Shown in pieces: positions 50,713 to 60,426 of a DNA stretch of 64,000 nucleotides (position 1 is the stretch's first letter; every line of letters starts with the position of its first letter). Source of the DNA: Dichotomocladium elegans (taxonomy: Eukaryota > Mucoromycota > Mucoromycetes > Mucorales > Lichtheimiaceae); the NCBI GenBank assembly GCA_025716815.1, contig JAIXMN010000012.1, forward strand, positions 434,001 through 498,000. The letters run 5' to 3'. The translations under genes and the position numbers were made by a program. The notes under the pieces were generated by a model. The model saw nothing but the letters and a program-made list of their open reading frames with translations, had not been told where the DNA came from and did no database searches.

Positions 50713-51841
50713 TCATTGTTGTATAGCTGCTACGACGACGTCGATCTTTTCTTTGAGAGCGCTGGCGTTGTACATGGAATGGGCAAGCTCATAGAGCGGC
50801 ACCGTGTCTAATAACCGAATGGTGATGCGAGGTGCATGTCTGACACCCGTTGCCTATGTGTAGCGTCGTGAGCCGATTTCCTGTGATACGCACGTCCAGC
50901 TGGGTTGCTAGTTAAATACACTTGCCTTCACAAACGGGAATAACCGGTCACCCAGTTTTTGTTTCTTTTCGTGAGTTGTGAGCCCTTCCAGCGTGGCAAG
51001 GAACGCATCTATCTCTTCTTGGTCCTGCATTTTGCCGGCCAACTCGGGCGCTCCCGAAGAAGAGGGATCGTGTGCTGCTCGAGATATGACCGGGTCTGTT
51101 CTGCCGGCACTGACAGCGTCGTTCTTGTTTGGCTGACGGTGAGGATGTTCGCTCCTCGGTACGGGCGATGTCACATACGTCTTCTCACCACCGCTATTTC
51201 CGTATACGCCATCGTCTTCGCCATCTTCTTTGAATATCTCAAGGGCTGCTTTCGCAAGATCTATTTTTTCTCGGAGGAAATCCCGGTTGAACAGACATTT
51301 GGATCGCTCCTTTGGCTTAAGGGTGAGAAGCATCTCGACAATGTCATTGATCTGATCTTGCTCGCCACAATTGTAAACAGCCTGCGACAGACGCTGCCTT
51401 TGGATACTCGATGTGGTTTCCGTCATGGAGCTTGCCACTGACTCGGTGGATCCGAACCGTCGGAACGTAGGCCGTGGCGTTGTTTGTTGCTGTTGTGGTC
51501 GCGGCGAATAGATATACGTGCTAGGCACCAGGTGATTGTGTTGCCGATGAGGTCTGTTGATACTATTGCTTGCGGGAGGTGATGGCGGCTTACTACTGCG
51601 GTAGTGGTTTGGCTGTGGTTGCTGACGTGTGTAATTGGCATTACTTAACAGATGAAGAGGGCCAGAAGTTACAGGTTGGTGCGCAGAAGGTGCGCTGTAA
51701 GGCACATATTCTGTGATGGGAGGGGCCACGGGCACATAGGGCGGAGGTGGATGGGGTGGGATGCTACCGGGCTGTGAATATCGCCGTATTAAATCATGGG
51801 GTCTGTACTGTGGCGGTTGCTGTTGTTGCTGTTGTTGCTGT

Positions 51842-51873
<32 letters not shown>

Positions 51874-53419
51874 TTGTTGTTGTTGTTGTTGTTGTTGATG
51901 CTGATGGTGTTGTTGTTGGTTCTGCTGCGGGTGCGGATGCTGCTGTTTGTTCTGCCTGGGCTTCTTGGGCTCATGAAAGGCGACGATAATCGGTTTTGAT
52001 TTGATAAGAGTATTGTTCTTTTCGTTAAGTGCCCGCAAGGCTTCCTCGGCTTTTTCAAAACTAACAAATCCAAACCCTTTGGATTGTTTGGTCTGTGTAT
52101 TCCGCATGACGCGTGCGGAGATGATATGCCCACATTCGCTAAAGTGTTTAAAAAGGTCAGGGCTGTCGACGCTAAGATCCAGGTTTTTGATATAGAGATT
52201 TGTGTAATCGATGTTAGTCGCCTTGACTTGCATAGCAGTCGAGCCCGACAGCGCCGGGATGCAGTATTGGGTGGTGTGGCGATAATAATGGCTGACCTGG
52301 AGAATAAGAGATATACATAGTAAGGGAAGCCAGACGCGCTCCGAGCAGTGTACTCACTCACGGTTCTTGCTTACCGGCGGCGTCGATGACGGTGGTTGAG
52401 ATGCATCATCCCCAGGCTGTGATCGCAGGTTCTTGGGCACGAATGGAGCGACCGTTCTATGGGGAGAGTGTGTGGATGTGACCAAAAAAAAAAAAACGGT
52501 GAGCCCATTTAGTATTCATAAGTTCTCGAACACGCAAAGCGCGCATATACATTATGTTTCCTTGGATCATCTTGTTATTCTGCACATAGATATATAAATA
52601 TTTGTAATACATGCATGCATACAGCGTCGTCAGCGAACAATCCATCTTACTGCAATCTGAACCTCTCTGCTCAGTGGATAATTATAACTTACCATTTCCG
52701 CACAGGCTGTAGCCGCATCATCCGATCGAAAATACTGCACGAGCGCGGTTCCTTTAAAGTGACCGCTTTCGATAATGACCTTGCAGACGCTCATGGGACC
52801 ATAGGGCCGAAAAATATTGTAAAGATGGTGGTTGGTGGTGGTGTGGAGGGGCAGGTTCCGGACCTGCAAAAAGTCCGCAACGGCCTCGGGCTCGTCTTGC
52901 GCAGGCTGCACAAAAGGCGAGTGGACTTTCAGGTGCAATTTATAGCTATTGCCGATAGCGTCCTTGATTCTTGTGTCATTGAATAATGTGTACGCACGGT
53001 CTGCTTGCTCTCGGTTTGGAAACCGGATTATGCCTGTGGTTGGGTTGAACCTTTCGATGTAAAATGTACTCATTAGTACACAACAGGTGCATACGACATG
53101 TAGAAGGCGGGATGGCCGGGGAGGAGGAGTGGGGAAAAGGAACTCACTCGATAGCCTCGCAACTCTTGAGGTGCTCCAGAACGTCGCGCTCGGATATACA
53201 TGCAGCGGCAATAGTGAATGGATCTATGTAAAGTTTGTCGGATACAACAACAAAGGACTCGTCCTGTTTTGCTGCTGCATAACCGTTGGTGCGGCCCCCA
53301 CCAATACTATCGCCGCCGTCAACGCCGCTGATACTGCCGTTTTTGTTGTTATCGAAGAGCACGGTCTCTCGCTTCTTGGGTAGCTTCACAACCGGCTTGC
53401 TGCTCGCCAACTGTGTCAT
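50713..53419 (-). CDS. rrm4: Rrm4-type endosomal mRNA-transport protein (3 RRM + MLLE domains)
   Basis: Likely orthologue of Ustilago maydis Rrm4, which rides on Rab5 endosomes along microtubules and carries mRNAs. Six exons (53419-53148, 53068-52693, 52579-52551, 52456-52375, 52296-50926, 50853-50713) join to 756 residues. RRM1 (about 60-130) is divergent, with KLYIDPF and GIIRF. RRM2 (about 158-240) has LQVRNLPL and KGTALVQYF. RRM3 (286-361) has NLYIKNLDL and KGFGFVSF. A linker with a ~24-Gln run and many Pro follows. Two MLLE/PABC domains come last: an EMLLTLKPKERSKCLFNRDF region and the C-terminal QKLGDRLFPFVKATGVRHAP...LLDTVPLYELAH. Domain order and the spacing of the last domain match Rrm4 rather than PABP (four RRMs, one MLLE). 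It includes a 29-nt microexon and a GC-AG last intron. A FVPK stretch after RRM2 resembles a PAM2-like core. Confidence 0.88.
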
Positions 53420-55308
53420 TGATTATTATTTTTCTTAGGTGATTGTCTGTTACCCTAGAGAGTGGAGCACACATGTCAGTGTCAATTAATATCAAGGAAA
53501 CATAAGCCCGTCTTTCAAGCTCCACGCGCAGTCAACGCAACACAAAAGGTGCCACACTTTTTGGTGGCACTTGTTTCTTTTCAACAGACCTTGGTGTGTA
53601 TATATTTCAAAATAGAAACTGAGAGGGCAGGGAAGAAGGGATCTAATGAGAGAACAATGCGAGAACTCTAAGAGCTTTGCAAGAGAAGGACGAGGAAAAA
53701 TGGTGATTTGTAAGGCGCAAGAGAGGGAGAGGGAGAGCGAGAGAAAGAGGAAGAAGAGAAGAGAAAAAGCAAAGGCGAGCAAACAAGGAAAAAAGAAAAA
53801 GTGCTTCAAAGGGCCATTCGAGCACTAGGCACCCGTCTGCTGAAATAAACAGGGTATGTGTGTGCGACGCATTCATCCTGTAAGCATCCACTGTTTCACA
53901 TTCTTCCTTCTGGCTCTGTGGATTTTCTGCTGTTGTCCCATGATGACCCTTCTTCCGCCACACTGTGCACGCGACAACGCAGGAGTTTTCAGTTTATTTC
54001 AGTCGCGGGGACCCATATCTGTCCTGCTGGGGATTGTTCTTTGCCTCTTCGCTTGTTCCCTGTCGGCAAGTGAAAAAATGGTGGCACCTCCTTCCCTCAG
54101 GGGTTCGTCCAGAGACTTGCACGCACCCAAAGCCCTCTCATGAAAGCCACTCATCAGCAAGCACTTAATGTGTATGCAGGAGAGAGAGCGAGGGAGAGAG
54201 AGACCAATTTTTCCTGTCTGATTAGACCAACTTGTGATTGTGCTATTGTTAGTAGCTCAGTAAGATATTTTCGCATTCGGGGTAAAATAGGTACCAAAGC
54301 ATGAAAACGAGTTCATGGCTTCTATCTTTCGCTACGAACTAAAGGTGCTGCAGGTCTGTGTGACCATCATAGAAAGACATGTCAGCGTGTCAGAACACAC
54401 ATACTATCACGCATTTATTTCAAGATAAAGTGCTTTTCTTGGTGCAAAATAAATTAGCGTGATGTACGCACAATGCTCGTATCACCCCATCTTGCCTCGC
54501 GCCGTTCGATCACTTTGTGTGCCTTCACCACCGAGTACAAAATCGATGGCTAGAATAGGTGGCTGATGAATGCAGAAACAGAGAGAAAAGAACAAACCAT
54601 ACATTTCAGTCCAAAGTAGCCATTTTTGCTGCAAGAAATAAGACGAAAGCGGTCGTCAATAGCGAGTTCACATCTATTGCTTTGTGTGCAACTCCGCCTA
54701 TTACGATAGAGAACAATCGTTGGTGGCAACCGTCTTTTCTTTCCTTCCACCTTTCTTTCCTTTCTGTTTCTCTCGAGGATCTTTGGTAAGTTCTTGTCTA
54801 TATTTTTTACTGTTGATCAACAGCTGTGTGTATGTGTCTATGTAAGTGCATGAGTGCGTGAGTAGCGAAAAGAGGGAATTTTTTATTTGCTGCTGGGGAA
54901 CGAACGAAAAAAAATTAATTGTTTCCCTGGTAATCCAAGAGTGCTTGTCGATTTTTTTTTTCTTAAGACCCAAAAAGTGGGAGAGAGAGAGGGCTGGGAA
55001 TTATGAAAGGGTGTGAGAGAGTGCAGGGTGGGGGTGTTGTACGTGTGGAAGGGTAAACTGCCATGTGAAACCCATACTCTGAACTGACAGCTTTTTGAAA
55101 GGGCACACACGCACCAACACGCACATACACACACACTCTCTGTCTCTCTCTCAACCACGCTTCTTATTTTTTCTTTGTTTTTTTTTTTTTTTTTACCTCT
55201 CCGCTTTAATACAGGCCGAGTAGAGAAAGGAAGAATTGTCGACGTTGTCCCGCCATTTTTTTTTTTGACAGCAGCTCGATCGAAAGACACAACACCCACT
55301 CGCTCAAT
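53420..55308. other. Divergent promoter region
   Basis: 1.9 kb between the Rrm4-like gene (-) and the Zn2Cys6 gene (+). It contains GA-rich tracts (53680-53810, 54180-54205), a pyrimidine/T-rich leader (55140-55270), and no supported gene. Frames at 53492-54143 are composition artefacts. Confidence 0.55.
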
Positions 55309-56767
55309 ATGCAGCCCATGCCGTACTACCAATCCGGCTACCCAGCGAATGCCGCGTCCTACTCAAACAGTGGATCACCCGTTCCGTCATCAGTGTTGAC
55401 CACTTCGACATCGTCCATGATGCACACTGGGGCGAATGGCATGTCGCCTTTGCCGCATCAGGCGCTTCCAGAAACGACGCACCAGCCGCCATCACATGCT
55501 CAACAACACCAACCGCCCAAGCGGAAGCAGGTGAAGAACGCGTGCAGTAAGCTTTTGATATCCCGAAGGAAAGACGTGTTTCATTGATCTAACCCTTTGT
55601 TGTTGCTCAATAGCAAACTGTCAGAAGGCTTGTAAAAAGTGCGATGATGCCCGACCTTGCCCTCGTTGTATCAAGTATGGCATCGCCGATACCTGCGTCA
55701 ACTCTGTCAGAAAAGAACGGAAGAAGGGGATCAAACGCGGTCCTTACAAGCGAAGACAAAAGGGTATGTTATGGTCACACGCAATATGTATCACCATCTG
55801 CCAGCTCCTTCTCCCTTTTTTTGTTTTTTTCTTCTGTGATTTGGACTTTTTATGAATTGATCTTGACCTTTTTTATTGGGAAAAAAAATTAGATGGCAGC
55901 GAACGGAGCACTGGTCGTAATGATGAGTCTTCGTCGTTAATGGATCCGCAGGCTCAATCGTCTGGTAATCCTTACACTGCGATGCGACCCCCTCCTTCCA
56001 TGGCGTTTGGCTACCCCACCAATCTCAATCAGTACGGCCAACCTGCTGCTTATGACCCTTACAGTCAATATGCTGCTTATCACAAGGACCAAATGATGAA
56101 CCCTCAATCATACGTTGTTAATCCTGTCTATTCGTCTATGGGATATCCTGTGCTGATGCCAGGTGGTGGAAGTGACAACGCGGCGCAGCAGCAGCAGCAG
56201 CAGCAGCAGCATCAACCGCAACAACCGAGTGCGACTTACCAACAGCAACAGCATTCACCTGTGCCCCAACAGCACTACGGTGGCGCTATCATTCATGGAC
56301 CTCCTCCGTCTCATCACCAGTCACCCCGGTATGCCGAACATGTCCTCCATAGCCCCACTTCTGGCAATTCGCCCGCTTCTCAGCTGTACTATCCCCATCA
56401 CCAGCAACAGCAGCAGCAGCAGCCTGGTGCTCGATCCAGCCCTCAGTTGATAGATCTCAAGCAGCAGCAACAGCAGCAACAGCAGAGCCACGATCATAAT
56501 AACCCCAACTTCATGAAGGCACCCATGACTCCTGTGCCAAGCGCTTCGACATCTTCGGGTACCTCAACACCTCCTCAAGACCCCGCCGCTGTTGCGGCTG
56601 TGGCCGCTGCCGGTAGTGGAGGACAAACGGGAATCGAAGACGACGCAAAGTATGCACGTCTCTCCCAGCTTTGCTCGGCAGCGCTTCAGCAACCGACGTC
56701 AACCACACCTGCTTCGACAGATCAACACCATTCACAGTCTGATTCCAGTCATCCTCAGCAATCCTAA
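55309..56767 (+). CDS. Zn2Cys6 binuclear-cluster transcription factor
   Basis: Fungal-type Zn(II)2Cys6 DNA-binding protein of 420 residues in three exons (55309-55546, 55614-55763, 55893-56767). The cluster has standard spacing: C79-x2-C82-x6-C89-x5-C95-x2-C98-x8-C107, with an extra Cys at 86. It is followed by a strongly basic segment SVRKERKKGIKRGPYKRR that probably contacts DNA and serves as nuclear signal. The N-terminus is Ser/Pro-rich. The C-terminal ~290 residues are Tyr/Pro/Gln-rich, with four Gln runs and His-Gln mixtures, like a low-complexity activation domain. There is no fungal-specific middle homology domain. The cluster plus KGIKRGPYKRR tail is shared by a widespread fungal subgroup whose targets I cannot name. 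The first intron splits the cluster. Confidence 0.88.
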
Positions 56768-57308
56768 TTTAATTTATTCTGCTTTTCTCTCCTGTCACAC
56801 ACACATACACACAAAAACTCTCATTCTCTGTATTTCCTCCTTTAATGTGTGGCCACATGTGCATGTCTATCAGAAGTGTTGATTCTTCTTTCTTGCGTAC
56901 ACCGTACATGTGTGTCTGTGTCTGTGTTTATTTTATTCTTCAGTTTTTTGTAAATGTGAACAACATCGATAATATAGAGATGTCTTTTTAGTTTGTTTTA
57001 TTTGGTGTGACCATGTCCCTGTGATGAGGTCATGGAATTTGTCGGAGAAATGCTTTTTAACCAAGGAGAGCGCAGCACTATTTGAACACGGTATAACGAT
57101 GCTATCTCGTAAGCGAGAATAAAGGAAGGCTCATTTGTAGAATCAAGCGCAAACATGCATATCTGTTATTCTTATACAAGGATGGAGAGCAAGAAGGTAT
57201 ACACATCCGAATATGTACATATCAACGAAACGAGGAGGATGCATATAGAGAGAGAGAAAGGTGTGGTTTCTGCGATCTTTGCCGGGGATACAAGGGGATA
57301 AGGGAGGC
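56768..57308. other. Convergent 3' flanks
   Basis: 541 bp between the Zn2Cys6 stop (+) and the P5C reductase stop (-). T-rich and GT-rich 3' untranslated-type sequence, with a GA run at 57248-57261. No gene is supported. Confidence 0.6.
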
Positions 57309-58333
57309 CTATAGCTCGCGGCGCATTTCGTCTGCAAGCTCATGGCCGCGACGTTCAGCTGCCAAGACGGCCGATTCCATGACGTACCGGATGTTGTTGC
57401 CCTCCATCGACTTGATCGCAGCCTCGGTGGTGCCTCGCGGGGAGGTCACCTTTCGTCGCAGCGTGGCCAGGTCATCTTCCGATTCCTGCGCCATCCGTGC
57501 CGCGCCCACACAGGTCTGGAGCGTCAATGCCTTTGCGTCCTCTGGCGACAGACCGGCAGCGATGCCCGCGTTTTCTAGCATTCCATAGCTTGTGAGTCAC
57601 TCTGTCGTTCATTGGTGTCTCTCTCTCCCCGCCTTCCCCACATGCCCACATAGAATGAAGAAAGAAAGCGATTCTTACGCATGGCTTCCATGATCAAGAA
57701 GAAATAGGCAGGTCCACTACCGCTGATGCCAGTGACTGTCTCGATCAGACTTTCCTGGTTTACCCACGAGACCTGCTTGGCCACGGCGGACATGATGGTC
57801 TCGGTAAGCTTGCGCTGATCCTCACCGACGGATGGACACGCGTAGAGTCCCATCGCGCCCTCACCAATCAATGCTGGTGTGTTTGGCATGCACCTGACGA
57901 TCTTGACGGTCTCGGGAGACTTGTTGAGCCACTTGATCATGTCGGCGGTCGGGATGCCTGCCGCAATGGAGATGATGAGCACGTTCGAGTTATTCCCAAG
58001 TGCGCCCTGGCCAAGCTGCGTCAGGACCGATCGCAGCACCTGTGGCTTTACAGCGAGCACCACCACGTCCGCACCCGCAACACATTCGTCGTTCGAGTCC
58101 ACCATCACAAACTCGGGGTATTTTTGGTGCATGTAGTCCCGTCGGGACTTGAGCGGCTCGGACACACGCAGTCGCGAGCCAGGGTGGCCAGACAAGTACA
58201 GGCCGCCGAGAATCGCCTCGGCCATGTTACCGCCTCCAATAAAGGAGATGATGGGGTGTTGTTGGTTGGATGCGAAAACCATATGGGATGAAATGGAAGA
58301 GATGCGTTCGGCGGCAGTGGTGAGCAGCATCAT
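57309..58333 (-). CDS. pro3: Pyrroline-5-carboxylate reductase
   Basis: Last enzyme of proline synthesis: reduces delta1-pyrroline-5-carboxylate to L-proline with NAD(P)H, in the cytosol. Two exons (58333-57679, 57574-57309) encode 306 residues. The Rossmann motif FIGGGNMAEAILGG is at about 31-44. AVKPQVL and RCMPNTPALIGEGA are the conserved central blocks. TGISGSGPAYFFLIMEAM begins the dimerisation/substrate domain, completed in exon 2 by NAGIAAGLSPEDAKALTLQT and SPRGTTEAAI, where the Ser-Pro-x-Gly-Thr-Thr segment binds substrate. It is about 20 residues longer at the N-terminus than yeast Pro3, with MMLLTTAAERISSISSHM; translation may start at the later Met. The identification is very secure. 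Confidence 0.97.
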
Positions 58334-59156
58334 TTATAAATGCGGGTGAGGGGGGGGAGGGAAATGGGGGGTGCGAGGTTCAGGAGTGATTACAGTAAAA
58401 AAAAAAAAAAAAAGATGTCAAACAAGCCCTGAGTTTTCTTTATAAACTAGGGCCACGTTCCATTTTCGGAAGGAAGGGGGGTAGGACCGCTCTACCTCAA
58501 TAGAGCTTAGTGTCTGACGGATTTGAGGAAATACACACGCATCTCTCGCTCACTTTAACTCTCCTTAGGCGGCCGGGTGCTCATGATGATGACAATACTT
58601 GTGGTTTTGCAAAAGGGATCAAGTAAAAAGATGTAGCCATCGGGCGATGCAAGATGACGTTAGGCTACTATTGTTTACCAACCTCTGTCTCTTTTTGAAA
58701 TGTATCTACAGAAAATGATGTGTGTGCAACCAAGTAAATTTCTGGGCCATCGGGATGGGAAGGGGGGTTGTTGGGGGAGGGGAGCTGCTCTTTTTGTCCG
58801 TAGCAACGTCCGCCCCCCCCAAAGATTATGCACCGTTTGTGGCATACAAATGACGGACTGCTTCATCTTCTTTTGGGATGCACAGATCAGCGGAGTCGTT
58901 CAGAGTCGGGTACTCACATCCAAAGCGTCGTCATAGACTCTCATTATTTTTAATGCTGGACAGCACAGAAAAGTCGACGAGGGCCAAGGCTCCCCTTTCT
59001 CTCCATCTATGTATGCATGGCCTACAGCGATAAACATCTCTCCCTCTCTTTTTTTTTTTTTCTACCCAAGCGCAGATCTTTTTGATGCATCCGTTGCTTT
59101 GATTTTACCCGCATCGCTTATCATATCAAATCAAGATCAGTGTGTGTAATAAATAT
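58334..59156. other. Promoter side of P5C reductase
   Basis: Upstream DNA of the reductase gene and 3' flank of the crotonase gene. It contains G-rich runs (58347-58370, 58758-58790), an A17 tract at 58398-58414 and T-rich tracts. Short frames across 58675-58936 are not credible. No gene is supported. Confidence 0.55.
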
Positions 59157-60184
59157 TTATAGCTTTGATTCTTTCAACTGAGCCAGCAACGCATCCTCTC
59201 GCTCAAGGTCTGCACGCACCACAAGCTTTTTCATGCCACGTACTGCAGCGGGCATCACACGCCTGCCCGTCAAGTCGTCCGTGACAAATTGCCGGGTAAA
59301 TGCCAGCGATGCCCGGAGACAGGCGTCATACATTGTCATTATTTCTGGCTGCGCAGGCCGGTCAACGACTACCGTCACCAGCCCCATGACCTTCGCCTCT
59401 TCGGCCGTGACCTTCGGTGCACCTGCAAGGAGCAAGAGCGCATGTTTTCGCCCAATACTATTCACCAAACGACGTGCTCCACCTAGAACACACACACACA
59501 GAGAGAGATAGCAAGCATTAGCTAAACCATAGAAGGTTGAGTTGGTCTGGAGGGGTTGGGGATCTCTCTCTCTCTCTCTCTCTCACCCCAAGGAGAAGTG
59601 ATGCCCATTCTAGTCTGGAGAAAGCGGAGATAGGTTCCTGACGCCATGCAAATGTAATCAAATGCCGTAATCAACTCAGTGCCACCTCCTAACGCAGGCC
59701 CCGCTATCGATCCAACCGTAATCAGCCCAAGGCGCGCAAACCGGGCCAGGGCATCGTTCATCACCAAGTTCATTTGGTCAACGAGGCCTTCCCTGCTGGC
59801 AATATGCTCACGCGCAAACTTGAGGTCTAGTTGTCGCACGCTCTATATATCAACCCTTCCGTACTTTTGCCACCTTCCCCGCTCCCACCCACGTACTCCA
59901 TCGATTATATATATCTATATATATTCTTTACCTAGACCTGCACAAAACGACTTGTGGGCCGATCCTGTGACAATGACTGCAACCATATCTTCAGGAGCAC
60001 TTGTCTCCAGCCACAGTACAATGTGTCGAAACTCGACCATCATTTTACCCGACAACGCATTGTGGCGGTCCGGATTGTCAATGACCACCAACGCAACGCC
60101 AGGTGCGAAATCGGCCTCGAGACGCACTTGTCCAGTGCCAAGACTACGTAGGTTCTCTTCGGCAACCAGCAGGAGATCTCCCAT
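59157..60184 (-). CDS. Crotonase-fold protein, ethylmalonyl-CoA decarboxylase (ECHDC1)-like
   Basis: Enoyl-CoA hydratase/isomerase superfamily member of 272 residues in three exons (60184-59932, 59826-59587, 59482-59157). The first oxyanion-hole block is SFCAGLDLK and the second GPALGGGTELITAFDY. The segment MGITSPWGGARRLVNSIG, with its Trp-Gly-Gly, is closer to ECHDC1 than to ordinary enoyl-CoA hydratases, which usually have a catalytic Glu pair. ECHDC1 removes ethylmalonyl-CoA and methylmalonyl-CoA made by promiscuous carboxylases, a metabolite-repair role. There is no clear mitochondrial presequence and no peroxisomal C-terminal signal (ends LKESKL; SKL-like at the very end, so peroxisomal targeting is in fact possible). 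The terminal Ser-Lys-Leu is a canonical PTS1, favouring peroxisomes. Substrate remains inferred. Confidence 0.85.
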
Positions 60185-60426
60185 TAGAAAAAAAGGACAA
60201 TAATCAGCTGTGGGGCTTTTTTATTTTCGATAGTTTTTACTTGTGTTTCTATACACGTGATAATCAAATCGCCTGCCGGACACATGAATGAAACTGTCCT
60301 CTCTCCCTCTACCAGTTCACATTGAACGAACATCAGACGAAACAAAATGCGCTTTTGAGGACGATCGCAAAGACAAATTACTTATTTATTTATGAACCGA
60401 CAGCAAGTAATATGCGTGAAAGTCGC

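Noticed and set aside
53492..54143. Several overlapping frames on both strands between the Rrm4-like and Zn2Cys6 genes
   Set aside because: They arise from GA/CT-biased tracts; no start context, no splice continuity, no recognisable domain.
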